Origin: JAADDK01 sp964425415 | Lineage (GTDB): Archaea; Thermoplasmatota; Thermoplasmata; Thermoplasmatales; Aciduliprofundaceae | Assembly: GCA_964425415.1 (NCBI GenBank) | Contig: CAYRMJ010000014.1 | Span: 1 to 23,758 of the forward strand | Length of the DNA stretch: 23,758 bases | Direction of reading: 5' to 3' | Position numbers and translations under genes: made by a program | Notes under the pieces: model-generated | What the model was told of the DNA's origin: nothing | The model's input: only the letters and a program-made list of their open reading frames with translations | Database searches by the model: none | In this document: positions 7,801-15,247 of the stretch, piece after piece | How positions within the stretch are numbered: the first letter of the stretch is position 1 | Layout of the letters: every line of letters starts with the position of its first letter

Positions 7801-9521
7801 GACGTTTCTGGGTCAATGATAATTTCAGAGTGCCGATTTCAAAGATGGTTTTTGCTCCAAAAGGTATTACTTACTCCGCCCAGTTCAGGCATCGCTGGGA
7901 CAACTTGGGCGATGGAGATACGATTCTTGACATTAAATTGGACAAGAATCCCGGGTACGATGTGCTGTTTTATCTTGATAACAAAACACAGAACCCGTCA
8001 ACATACGGTAACAAAGTGATTGATAAAAACGACACGCTCATTGCCATTTACGATTCTTCAACAGGCTCTTGGAAATATATGATGAATGATACTGATGGAG
8101 ATGGGAATCCAGATGTAACGGTGATGTACCAAAGCAAAGTTAGAATAATTGCAGAGATGAATGTAACCCTCAGCTCCTCGCATCCTAAACAGTACTTGAA
8201 TGTAACCTATTTTGTGTTCACAGGCAATTTCAGCACTGAGCTAAATGATGTGGCAATTGTGCGAGATGTTAATATTAAGACTCTCTACTTGAGGCAGCAG
8301 GGTAACTCACTGTATCTTTATCCCCAAGAAGGTACCAAAGATGAAACCGTTATCGGCGCTGACCCTAATCACCCGAAGACGTGGACTTTAAATCCTAAAA
8401 TGGCAAATGATTTGACAATTATGACCATGAACGTCATTATATATGTGAATAAAAAGGGGGCAAAAACAGGATACTTGAAAATAACTCTTGGCGATGGAAC
8501 GCTGATTGGTAAGAGTACATTTAATCTTCAGGATGGAATTAATGCTGTAACAATAACACCTCAAATAAGCTTAATTCCTCAAAACTCCATAATAAATCTC
8601 ACTTTCTATGGAGACAAAGCCTGTGATGTTAATTTCAACTCTAGCAATTATGAGTCAGATATAATAATTGAAACCACTTCCTACATTTACACTTACAATG
8701 CAGAGACATACAACGGAACAACCTACAACTCACACTCTGCAAACACTGTCCAAAAACATTTTAACGCCTCTGATATAGTTCACATAACCACAACAGTGAG
8801 AGATCCATTTGGCGGTTACGATATCCAAGAGGTGAGTGCACAAATTACATTTCCAAATGGAACGGTGGACTATGTTGATTTATCACTTGAAGTTTATCAT
8901 AATTCATATCAAATATACGGCGTAAATTACTCAATTCCAAATGACGCACCTGTTGGTAATTACACTATAAAAATAAGAGCTATGGAGAGCAATAGCGTGG
9001 TGAATTACACATCCACATATTTCTTGCTTAATTGCAACATTTCCATCTCACCATCGCAAAATTCCTCCTACGGCACGGTGGTGTGGTACAATCATACCAT
9101 ATGGAACAATGGTTCTGGAAGGGACATAGTATCCGTTAACGTTGAGTCAAATCAAACCGCCAACATAACGCTCTTCGTTTATAACACCACATCAGAAAAA
9201 TGGGACCTTGTGGCGTACAGCAATACTGGTACGGGCTGGGATTGGGTCAATGGAAGTTATGATGTCAACAACGATAAAGTGCCCGACTTTAAGATTGATC
9301 GCGAAAGAAATGTGAAAATTGCAGTACGAGTCAGAGACACAGGCTCAGTGAAGGGAAAAGTTCAGACTACTGTGAGAATTGACGATTCCATTCTGTCCTC
9401 ATGCTCGGACAGTGCAAAGGATATAACAACAGTTCCGGAACTAAATGCATGGCCGTTTGTTAGCGTGCTTTTAATCATAGCCGTAGTTGTGGCAAGAAGA
9501 AGGTCAGAAAAGCATAAATAA
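4851..9521 (+). CDS. Giant surface protein with cytoplasmic helix-hairpin-helix head
   Basis: A 1556-residue protein of unknown function. Residues 4-60 ('YIGKKRAKKLKEAGI', 'RGKLKIMIATAR') form a helix-hairpin-helix-like domain. A second related domain covers about 66-120. A basic linker precedes a membrane helix at about 161-184. The outer part begins with a 'KIDGNFSEW' module resembling carbohydrate-binding family 9 or DOMON-like folds; a second copy starts near 457 ('CIDGAFGDW'). Aspartate-rich thrombospondin-3-like calcium-binding loops follow at about 517-570. The rest is beta-rich, has many N-x-S/T glycosylation sites, and includes a duplicated module of several hundred residues. The C-terminus (about 1529-1556) is VPEL, a hydrophobic helix and RRR. 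Both ends would be cytoplasmic unless the tail is removed. A second ATG at 4854 is an equally good start. Confidence 0.8.
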   Translation: MMEYYEKLPYIGKKRAKKLKEAGIGIEEIAQMDENELKRYIPRISRGKLKIMIATARKYVGAMNDIADKLGLEKDKAIALAFNNYDVEKIARAKKEEIAKILNVDENEAFNIIFRASLSVGVRKPEVKIKREEVNHTGIVSKEGFVNGFGAPPEFKVERKVKILPVIIVILLLVSGIAAVVFLSTPEFKIDGNFSEWSHVPSYKLGDLTYKYEYHAGSLYFFLTQNSMFYSEESIYVLMGNSTPPGYYVDGIYVKRVVEFYGWNSTLKGAHIWRYVSSTFNWNFTGTSGLKYAYRNGGIEFLVNEVNPNSKFVVLFKNGNVLRSSPMPVEEHAAQVIVENEKSVANNNTPVLKINITAPRKFTLNTVSVEYQGANITGAYIDLDGNKINGILGNGTVVFTVDKEIESTDIQFAANYSGRKCSVIHLNVSLYSVDMKFSYKRLNTPLYLFKAPKDVCIDGAFGDWKGRISYDGTGNVKDANIDIVAHAHTRFFRSVYMSVRGEFMGGDDVPIVRKWSPVDSDRDSVPDKYDKYPHDFNNDGIPDKDSYVEINGTKLPDVDGDGIPDYPYGPDMWLNTTIPKDFPKPYAGRNVTVYIGPAPPIKPKDGNDTAEIYFGDDNPKGAHLYWVPFPVDYKIKITGRDGIFHSHLYKYDNENWKFIKNITSVAAGYHEMEMATGLNISHGKMWITVFNWNHEYDSISMHSRATRATTTNVFYLHADTNGNPGNMNWTKGSNKNTLKLKTPFLGGKVNGKWYYEYILNQDYYINSAQVSFYINDISITNGGNDYLNITLVDSSGKQNATVGYTNVTGNTLENYKGEKYNINLNILRNYINKGDHMLLIFTWISDLAGGGDEVDIDYNDTSPYDSNLAIETNSTMQVRSVWTENYNTHSVQGHFSKGDYIDIYANVTDPLGYEHIKSAKVSCEDALGNVYLSDSSMSVTYEKDGYKIFHFSFQLISTTYVYTGRYPITVTAEDKEGFSAQGTGRFWVNDNFRVPISKMVFAPKGITYSAQFRHRWDNLGDGDTILDIKLDKNPGYDVLFYLDNKTQNPSTYGNKVIDKNDTLIAIYDSSTGSWKYMMNDTDGDGNPDVTVMYQSKVRIIAEMNVTLSSSHPKQYLNVTYFVFTGNFSTELNDVAIVRDVNIKTLYLRQQGNSLYLYPQEGTKDETVIGADPNHPKTWTLNPKMANDLTIMTMNVIIYVNKKGAKTGYLKITLGDGTLIGKSTFNLQDGINAVTITPQISLIPQNSIINLTFYGDKACDVNFNSSNYESDIIIETTSYIYTYNAETYNGTTYNSHSANTVQKHFNASDIVHITTTVRDPFGGYDIQEVSAQITFPNGTVDYVDLSLEVYHNSYQIYGVNYSIPNDAPVGNYTIKIRAMESNSVVNYTSTYFLLNCNISISPSQNSSYGTVVWYNHTIWNNGSGRDIVSVNVESNQTANITLFVYNTTSEKWDLVAYSNTGTGWDWVNGSYDVNNDKVPDFKIDRERNVKIAVRVRDTGSVKGKVQTTVRIDDSILSSCSDSAKDITTVPELNAWPFVSVLLIIAVVVARRRSEKHK
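6985..9400 (+). repeat. Degenerate tandem duplication inside the surface protein
   Basis: Protein-level repeat. Copy 1 runs from about residue 712 and copy 2 from about 1145. Aligned landmarks are 'NTHSVQGHFSKGDYIDIY' with 'SHSANTVQKHFNASDIVHI', 'VTDPLGYEHIKSAKV' with 'VRDPFGGYDIQEVSA', and 'YDSSTGSWKYM' with 'YNTTSEKWDLVAY'. Each copy then reaches an aspartate-rich loop (NDTDGDGNPD and DVNNDKVPD). Divergence is high, so the duplication is old. Boundaries are approximate. Confidence 0.55.
9514..9520 (+). promoter_or_regulatory. TATA box of uppS
   Basis: ATAAATA overlaps the stop codon region of the surface protein gene. It is centred about 26 nt before the uppS ATG, and no SD motif lies in between. 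This predicts a leaderless uppS transcript separate from the upstream operon. Confidence 0.5.
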
Positions 9522-9542
9522 TGGGACAAAATAGCACTTTGA

Positions 9543-10322
9543 ATGCACTCAATAACCAAGGACTTAGCTACCACAGCGTATCGCGCTTATGAGAAAAAGC
9601 TATTTGATATTGTGAGACGAGGACCCATTCCACATCATTTAGGAATAATAATGGATGGAAACAGGAGATTCGCAAATGAGATGGAAATTACATCCTTTGA
9701 TGGTCATAAACAGGGCCGAGATAAGCTTGAAGAGGTTCTTGAATGGTGCAGAGAATTAGGAATAAAAATAGTGACCGTTTACGCGTTTTCAACCGAGAAC
9801 TTTTTGAGGAGCAAGGAGGAAGTTGAGCATCTGATGCGTCTTTTTGTGGATTCACTTAAAAGAGCTGCGGACGATGAGCGCACACACAAGTACGGTATGA
9901 GAATAAGAGTTATTGGTCAAACAGAGTTGTTACCGAAGAGCGTGAAAGAAGCGATAAAATACGCTGAGGATAGAACTAAAAACAACAGTAATTTTCTTCT
10001 AAATGTGGCCATTGCATACGGTGGCAGAGAGGAAATAATAAAAGCCATCCGCGAAATTGCAAGGGAGGTAAAAGAAGGTAAGCTAAATGTAGAAGATATA
10101 GACGAAGATACTGTTAGGAGACACTTATACACAAGTGATATTCCAGATCCGGACCTTATATTCAGGACCTCCGGCGAGGAACGTATTTCAAATTTTTTGC
10201 TATGGCAGAGCGCATATTCAGAATTTTACTTTGCAGATGTGTACTGGCCCACGCTTCGCAAGATTGATTTTCTAAGAGCTGTTCGTGCGTATCAGATGAG
10301 AATTAGAAGATACGGTAGGTAA
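9543..10322 (+). CDS. uppS: Polyprenyl (cis-prenyl) diphosphate synthase
   Basis: Cis-prenyltransferase of 259 residues, the normal size. It makes long-chain cis-polyprenyl diphosphate, which in archaea becomes the dolichol-type lipid carrier for protein N-glycosylation. Family signatures are clear: 'HLGIIMDGNRRFA' with catalytic Asp38, 'YAFSTENF' near 80-87, and the C-terminal 'RTSGEERISNFLLWQ', 'SEFYF' and WP motifs from about 208. The start is supported by a TATA box placed for leaderless initiation at this ATG. It follows a heavily N-glycosylatable surface protein gene, which fits the pathway although the two seem separately transcribed. Confidence 0.93.
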   Translation: MHSITKDLATTAYRAYEKKLFDIVRRGPIPHHLGIIMDGNRRFANEMEITSFDGHKQGRDKLEEVLEWCRELGIKIVTVYAFSTENFLRSKEEVEHLMRLFVDSLKRAADDERTHKYGMRIRVIGQTELLPKSVKEAIKYAEDRTKNNSNFLLNVAIAYGGREEIIKAIREIAREVKEGKLNVEDIDEDTVRRHLYTSDIPDPDLIFRTSGEERISNFLLWQSAYSEFYFADVYWPTLRKIDFLRAVRAYQMRIRRYGR

Positions 10323-10326
10323 TCTT

Positions 10327-10385
10327 GGGGCGATGATGATAAAAATAGGCTGAACTGATGCTGAAGATCTTGAGTGCTGAGCCCC
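10327..10385 (+). ncRNA. Box C/D guide sRNA (candidate)
   Basis: It starts four bases after the uppS stop. Box C ATGATGA is at 10333-10339, a 10-nt guide at 10340-10349, and box D' CTGA at 10350-10353. A weak box C' TGATGC lies at 10356-10361, and a second guide ends at 10376, next to box D CTGA (10377-10380). GGGGC (10327-10331) and GCCCC (10381-10385) flank the boxes and form a terminal stem, with one unpaired G before box C. Size and order match archaeal 2'-O-methylation guides. Weak points are the short D'-C' spacer and the imperfect C' box. Targets would be complementary to TAAAAATAGG and to AGATCTTGAGTG; I could not identify them. It is probably processed from the uppS transcript's 3' end. 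Confidence 0.6.
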
Positions 10386-10400
10386 CACCCGCACCCAAAG

Positions 10401-10408
10401 TTTAAATA
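10401..10408 (+). promoter_or_regulatory. TATA box of rpoL
   Basis: TTTAAATA with a purine-rich CAAAG just upstream. The centre is about 26 nt before the ATG at 10431, predicting a leaderless rpoL mRNA. Confidence 0.6.
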
Positions 10409-10430
10409 ATTGTGAAAAATAACCACGCCT

Positions 10431-10745
10431 ATGAAGGAGATGGAGTTTAATCTCATATCTAAAGAGAAAAACGAAATAGTGTTTGAAGTCATCAATGCTG
10501 ACAGAACACTTCTTATACCGCTGGTTGAAGAGATGAACAAAGACGAGAAAGTGGAGTACGCTATCTATCATTTTGACCATCCTTACCTTAGCAATCCCAC
10601 GCTTAAAATAAAAGTGAAGGAGGGAAAGCCACAGGCGGCTATTAAGAGAGCTGCAAAAAAACTTGAAAAAGTGTACGAGGAGCTTTACAATGAGTATCAA
10701 AAAGCTCTCAGATCTGTGCAATTGAAATCTCAGGAACGCTCATAA
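10431..10745 (+). CDS. rpoL: DNA-directed RNA polymerase subunit L
   Basis: This is the archaeal homologue of Rpb11, which pairs with subunit D to start RNA polymerase assembly. The protein has 104 residues. The conserved block 'HFDHPYLSNPTLKIKVKEG' matches the 'DHPxLxNPxxxVxTxEG' pattern of RpoL. It is preceded by the 'FEVINADRTLLIPLVEEM' dimerisation region and followed by a long C-terminal helix. The C-terminal tail is about ten residues longer than usual. The ATG at 10431 is preferred over the one at 10440 because the TATA spacing puts the transcript start there. Its 3' end overlaps scpA tail-to-tail by 38 bp. Confidence 0.87.
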   Translation: MKEMEFNLISKEKNEIVFEVINADRTLLIPLVEEMNKDEKVEYAIYHFDHPYLSNPTLKIKVKEGKPQAAIKRAAKKLEKVYEELYNEYQKALRSVQLKSQERS

Positions 10746-11574
10746 ACTCCACCTTTCTAAGTTCCTGCGGAACTTTTATTTTTATGTAAATCTCGCTGTA
10801 AGGCGCATATTGTTCAAGCTCCACTTTTCCAAATTTCTCCAAGAACAGAAGAGCTATGAACACCGTTATGAAATCCTCGCGAGTTCCATTGTAAATCAGA
10901 GTGAACGCAACCTCATCACCCTGAACTTCAGAAAGTCGCTCCCACACCTCTCTAATCTCAGCCTCTAAATCCTCCTTGTGAACCTTCTCCTCAAGATTGA
11001 ATTTAAATTTCTCCCGCACTTTTCTTCTTCTCCTCTTTTTTTCAATCTCTCTGCGAACCTCGTGCATCGCAGAGATAAGATCAAAAAGACTCACAGGAGC
11101 GCTCTCCTCTCTGCGCACAGGTTCAATTAATGGCACTTTGTCCTCATAAACCAATTCAGAAACTTCATATCCAAAATCTTCAGGCTCGTAAAATACAGGT
11201 TCTTCATATTCCACATTATCCTCTTCGTCAATCTCTATTTTTTCAAGTACCTGCTCACTTTTGGCCGCCAGTATCTTCCAAGCCATTAGAATGATTTTAC
11301 CTGCCATTATGAAATCCACATCTTTCACGTCTCTGATTTTGTCCATGTAAATCTTAACAAAGTTCTCAAGGTTTATGTTCCACGGATTAATCTTTTCCTC
11401 CACAACAAGCTCAAATATGATGGTTATAACTTTGTCCAGAGGGTCTTTTGCAACTATATGTACTCCTGACTCCAGCTCCTGAGCAAGATTGATGTAGTAA
11501 TCAATGTCCATCTCATTTCCCAGAAGTGCTTTGTGAAACATTAGGTGCTCCACTATGGCTGCAGTATCAGGCAC
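10708..11574 (-). CDS. scpA: Segregation and condensation protein A (kleisin)
   Basis: This is the kleisin partner of SMC, which bridges the two SMC heads in chromosome condensation. It has 288 residues. The N-terminal ScpA core is visible as 'PLDKVITIIFELVVEEKINP' and 'WNINLENFVKIYMDKI', then 'DFIMAGKIILMAWKILAAKS', the helices that bind the SMC neck. An acidic linker (about 120-160) and a basic stretch near 180 separate this from the C-terminal winged-helix part, about 205-285. The start is GTG, fixed by a perfect GGAGGTGA six bases upstream within the end of smc, with an 8-bp overlap. No scpB gene is seen in the window; it may be elsewhere or absent. Confidence 0.88.
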   Translation of the reverse strand: MPDTAAIVEHLMFHKALLGNEMDIDYYINLAQELESGVHIVAKDPLDKVITIIFELVVEEKINPWNINLENFVKIYMDKIRDVKDVDFIMAGKIILMAWKILAAKSEQVLEKIEIDEEDNVEYEEPVFYEPEDFGYEVSELVYEDKVPLIEPVRREESAPVSLFDLISAMHEVRREIEKKRRRRKVREKFKFNLEEKVHKEDLEAEIREVWERLSEVQGDEVAFTLIYNGTREDFITVFIALLFLEKFGKVELEQYAPYSEIYIKIKVPQELRKVEFMSVPEISIAQI

Positions 11575-14500
11575 TTTCGCTCACCTCCCCCATAACAGTA
11601 TTCTGATATATGCGAGATATGCCATCTCCACGATTTGTTACGCCTATTATGTAGTCTGCAAATTTGATTGTGGCCTTTCTAAGCGAAACTACTATGAACT
11701 GTGCAGACTTGGAGTTTCTCTTTATTATTCTTCCAAGTATCTCTGAATTCACACCATCCAAGAACATGTCCACCTCATCTAAGAGGTAAAGCGGCGAAGG
11801 ATCGTATTGCTGAACTGCAAATATGAATGCAAGTGCAGTTAGACTCTTCTCGCCTCCGCTCAATGCACTGAGCCTTTTGAGACCTTTGCCCGGAGGCTTA
11901 ACTTTTATTATTAATCCTCCTTTGAACGGATCCTCTTTGTTCTCAAGCTCAAGATACGCTTCCCCACCATTGCTCATCTCTTTGTATATTCGTCCAAAGT
12001 TCTCGTTTATCGCATCAAACACTTTGAATAACGCGTATTTCTTCTTGTCATTTAGCTCATTCACCAACTTTTCAATTTCTCTCTTTTCAGAGACGAGAGA
12101 GTTATAATCTTCCTTCAGTCCATTGTAACGCTCGTACTCTTTATCGTATTCTTCAATGCTTTTTAGATTCACATCACCCAGCGATGAAATCTGAATCTGC
12201 AGGCTATCCGCATACTTCTGCAACTTTGACACGGGTTCTGGTGTACTAATCGCAATTCCGTACGATTCATATTCTCTCCTGAACTCCTCGTACCGCTGTG
12301 ATGCGTCGTCTATCTTGCTCTGCAATGTGATTTTCAATTCTTCCTTCACTCTCACATCTCCACGAAGTTTGGCAATGCTTCTTTCTATTTCTCCAATTCT
12401 TTCCATATATTGGTTGCTCTCGCTCACCAGCGCTTTGATGCGCTCCTCCTCTTTTCTCAAAACTTCCTCATACTTCCTGCGCTCGGTTCTAAGATTTTCA
12501 ATCTCCGCCCGCTCTTTTGCATTTGCTTCTTCACTCTCCTTGATTTCATTTTCAATGGATCTTACCTCGTTCTCTATGCGCTCTATTGTGGAATTTAAAG
12601 AATTTACGCGCTCTTCCAACTTGGACACTTCATTGGTTAGAGTTGCATATTCATCTCCAAGCTCTCTCACTCTTTTTCTGAGTTTTGCCATTTCCTCAGA
12701 CACTCTCTCTGGAATAGTGCGCTCCATCTCCTCCCTTATTTTCTGGCGCTCAGCTTCAAGAGCCTCAATTTTGGATTTGAGAGCATCAATCTCATCAGAA
12801 AGCGATTGCTTCGCTTTGAGCATGCCCTCCAGCTCTTCGTTCTTTCTTTTAATTTCCATCAGTATCTTGGAAAGCTTTGCCTGCAATCTATCTTTTTCTC
12901 TTTTCCACACTTCAAGCTCCTCAGTGCGAGTACCTCCCAACTTGCTTATATCCGCGAGAATGCGGTCAATGCTATCTTCAACCTCTCTGAGGGAGCGCTG
13001 TATTTCCTCTTTCTCCATGTTCAAAATCCTCAATTTCTCTACAAGCTCGTTCACATTGCCCATGCTTATCTTTCTTCTCTTTTCCACACTGCCGCCAACC
13101 ATTGCTCCGCTTGCCTCTATGAGCTGTCCGTCCAAAGTGACTAACCTTACTCCACCCATAAGCTTCCTCGCAGAGTCCAGATCTTCAACTATCACCGTGT
13201 CTCCGAAAACGTACCAGAACGCAGGTTCAAACTTTTTGTCAAATTTGATTATATCAATGGCAAAGCCATGAGATTTCGGATCCTTGGAGGCAAGTATGGC
13301 CCTGCCCCTCGGCCTACCCGAGAGCATTTTGTTTAAAGGCAAGAAAATTGCACGGCCAAGCCTATGCTTTTTGAGATATTCAATGGCCTGAGCGGCTGCT
13401 TTATCATCCTCACAAACGATACTCATCAACCGATTTCCGGCTGCAATCTGAACCGCCAACTCATACTTCTCATCCACCGTACCCAATTCAGCTATGGTTC
13501 CATATATTCCACTAAGCTCTCCGCTATCGCGAGCGGCAATGATGGCACTAACAGCCGCACTTAGAGGATCCGAGCTTTCCATACGAGCCCGTAGGCGCTG
13601 ATACTCTGCACTAACTTCGCTTATCTCCCTTTGCTTTTCATCAAGCTTTTTACGGAGCCTTGTTTGCGCATTTTTGAGCTCCATATATTTTGCATTTAAT
13701 TCCTTTCTGCGCTTCTCAACACCCTTTGAACTGCCTTCAATTTCCTTTATTCGCCATTCTGCATCTTTTATACCCTCCTCAACCTCCTTTTTCTCCTCCT
13801 CTATCTTCGCTAGCTCCCTACGCAGAGATGCTATGCGCTCACCTGTTGAATTGTATTCAATCCTCTTAGAATTGAACTGATTCTTCAAATTTTCAATTTC
13901 TTTGGACAATTTCTCATTTTTATCACTGAGATTTTTAAATCTTGCATTTGCCTCTCCTACTTCCCGCTCTCTTCTTTCCAGCTCCTTGGTTTTGAGCTCT
14001 AATTCATTCTTCTTCTCATCAGCCATTTTCTTCTTAACTTCCAGTTCTTTGCTAAGAGATGAAAGCTCCTTTTTAAGCTTCTTGTGCTCCTCCTTAAGCT
14101 CCTTAATTCTATTTTTTGATGCGGCTATTTGATCTTCTCTGTTCTCAATGCGTGTGTTTATTTTGGCTATTTCAATCTTGAGATTGTCTATCTTATCGCG
14201 CATCTTATTCAGCTCCTCTCCTCCCAACTCTTCAATGCGCGCATCCACCTGTGCTTTTTTCTCTTTTATCTCATCAAGCTCATGGCTTTTTTTCTCAATA
14301 GTTCTCTCAATTTCCTCAATCTCCTGCTCGTATCTCTCAATTTGCCGAGAGTATGAGTCCATACTATCACGATATTGAACCATCTTTGAGTATGCAATTT
14401 TTGCTCTCGTTTCTTTCAACTTCTCTTCAAGCTCCTTGTACCTCAAAGCTACCTTTCTATCCTCTTCAAGTGTCTTCAATCTGTTCTCAAGCTCGTTGAT

Positions 14501-15097
14501 GAGCACGGAAATTTTATCCATGTTCTCCTCCACAGTCTTGCGCTTATCTTCCGCCTTGGCTATGCTCTTGTCGTACTCTGCGATACCCGATATGTCGTCA
14601 AGTATCTGTCTGCGCTCAGTGGGCGTCATCTCCACTATGCGAGTAACATCACCCTGCTTCACAAAATTATATCCATCAGCGCTTATCTTGGCATGCTCAA
14701 GCACAGATACAAAATCCTGCAGTCTGGCCTGCTCATCATTTATGTAAAAATAACTGTTATATCCAGCATCATTTTGCGCACGCTTAACATATCTTGTGAG
14801 CTTTACTTCATTGCTATCTATGGGAAGCACCCGATCGGTGTTATCAAATATCAAACTAACACGGCAGTAATCTGCAGGTTTGCCTTTTTTACCGCCATCA
14901 TATATCAAATCTGTCAGACGATTGGCTCGGATAACCTTTGAACTTTTGGGACCCAAAACAAAGAGTATCGCATCGCCAATGTTGCTTTTTCCGCTTCCAT
15001 TTGGACCGCTTATGGCTGTGAACCCCTCCCGAAACTCTATCCTGTTTTTGTGCACAAACGATTTGAAATTTTCAAGCTCAATGGCCTTTAGATACAT
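11567..15097 (-). CDS. smc: Chromosome segregation ATPase SMC
   Basis: Full-length SMC of 1176 residues. The Walker A motif GPNGSGKSN is at 31-39. Two long coiled coils (about 170-505 and 675-1010) flank a hinge at about 510-670 ('SGIYGTIAELGTVDEKYELA', then 'GRAIFLPLNKM' and 'GGSVEKRRK'). The ABC signature LSGGEKS is near 1078 and Walker B 'LYLLDEVD' near 1105, followed by the D-loop. All catalytic elements are intact, so it should be an active DNA-loop-forming ATPase. It is first in an operon with scpA. The ATG has GGTGA 6 nt upstream. The leader holds an inverted repeat also found at xerA, a likely control site. Confidence 0.97.
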   Translation of the reverse strand: MYLKAIELENFKSFVHKNRIEFREGFTAISGPNGSGKSNIGDAILFVLGPKSSKVIRANRLTDLIYDGGKKGKPADYCRVSLIFDNTDRVLPIDSNEVKLTRYVKRAQNDAGYNSYFYINDEQARLQDFVSVLEHAKISADGYNFVKQGDVTRIVEMTPTERRQILDDISGIAEYDKSIAKAEDKRKTVEENMDKISVLINELENRLKTLEEDRKVALRYKELEEKLKETRAKIAYSKMVQYRDSMDSYSRQIERYEQEIEEIERTIEKKSHELDEIKEKKAQVDARIEELGGEELNKMRDKIDNLKIEIAKINTRIENREDQIAASKNRIKELKEEHKKLKKELSSLSKELEVKKKMADEKKNELELKTKELERREREVGEANARFKNLSDKNEKLSKEIENLKNQFNSKRIEYNSTGERIASLRRELAKIEEEKKEVEEGIKDAEWRIKEIEGSSKGVEKRRKELNAKYMELKNAQTRLRKKLDEKQREISEVSAEYQRLRARMESSDPLSAAVSAIIAARDSGELSGIYGTIAELGTVDEKYELAVQIAAGNRLMSIVCEDDKAAAQAIEYLKKHRLGRAIFLPLNKMLSGRPRGRAILASKDPKSHGFAIDIIKFDKKFEPAFWYVFGDTVIVEDLDSARKLMGGVRLVTLDGQLIEASGAMVGGSVEKRRKISMGNVNELVEKLRILNMEKEEIQRSLREVEDSIDRILADISKLGGTRTEELEVWKREKDRLQAKLSKILMEIKRKNEELEGMLKAKQSLSDEIDALKSKIEALEAERQKIREEMERTIPERVSEEMAKLRKRVRELGDEYATLTNEVSKLEERVNSLNSTIERIENEVRSIENEIKESEEANAKERAEIENLRTERRKYEEVLRKEEERIKALVSESNQYMERIGEIERSIAKLRGDVRVKEELKITLQSKIDDASQRYEEFRREYESYGIAISTPEPVSKLQKYADSLQIQISSLGDVNLKSIEEYDKEYERYNGLKEDYNSLVSEKREIEKLVNELNDKKKYALFKVFDAINENFGRIYKEMSNGGEAYLELENKEDPFKGGLIIKVKPPGKGLKRLSALSGGEKSLTALAFIFAVQQYDPSPLYLLDEVDMFLDGVNSEILGRIIKRNSKSAQFIVVSLRKATIKFADYIIGVTNRGDGISRIYQNTVMGEVSESA
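11581..11588 (-). promoter_or_regulatory. Perfect ribosome binding site deciding the scpA GTG start
   Basis: GGAGGTGA on the minus strand, complementary to the archaeal 16S 3' end, 6 nt before the GTG. It lies inside the last codons of smc, so SMC and ScpA synthesis are probably coupled. Confidence 0.8.
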
Positions 15098-15124
15098 ATC
15101 CCATCACCTTCATGGCATACTTCA

Positions 15125-15142
15125 TGTCAGATTATGGTCTGA
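15125..15142 (-). promoter_or_regulatory. Inverted-repeat candidate operator in the smc leader
   Basis: TGTCAGA, six bases (TTATGG), then TCTGA: a 5-bp perfect inverted repeat with a 6-bp spacer, inside a longer imperfect palindrome flanked by CATG on both sides. It sits at or just after the predicted smc transcript start. The same arms and spacer length occur at xerA (20978-20997). Confidence 0.5.
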
Positions 15143-15166
15143 AACATGGCAGATATAGTTTTCATG

Positions 15167-15175
15167 ATATATAAA
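15167..15175 (-). promoter_or_regulatory. TATA box of smc-scpA
   Basis: The minus strand reads TTTATATAT with CC upstream. The predicted start is near 15145, giving a leader of nearly 50 nt, long for this window, that carries GGTGA at 15104-15108. Confidence 0.5.
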
Positions 15176-15189
15176 GGTTTTGCAAAACC

Positions 15190-15197
15190 CTTAAATA
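15190..15197 (+). promoter_or_regulatory. TATA box of the small membrane protein gene
   Basis: CTTAAATA faces away from the smc promoter; the two TATA boxes are about 15 bp apart. The predicted start is near 15219. Three direct TGACA pentamers (15204, 15219, 15230) lie between it and the ribosome binding site. Confidence 0.5.
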
Positions 15198-15247
15198 ACA
15201 TTTTGACATACAATTATATGACAAATTAATGACAGAGGTGATATGAT

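Noticed and set aside
10381..10396. C-rich run after uppS read as a terminator or other signal
   Set aside because: Its first five bases pair with GGGGC at 10327-10331 around the C and D boxes, which the sRNA explains better. No T-run follows.
12315..13271. Long plus-strand open frame (318 codons) opposite smc
   Set aside because: It is very rich in Ser, Leu and Phe, as expected for the antisense of a Glu/Lys-rich coiled coil. No promoter or ribosome binding site; smc on the other strand is unambiguous.
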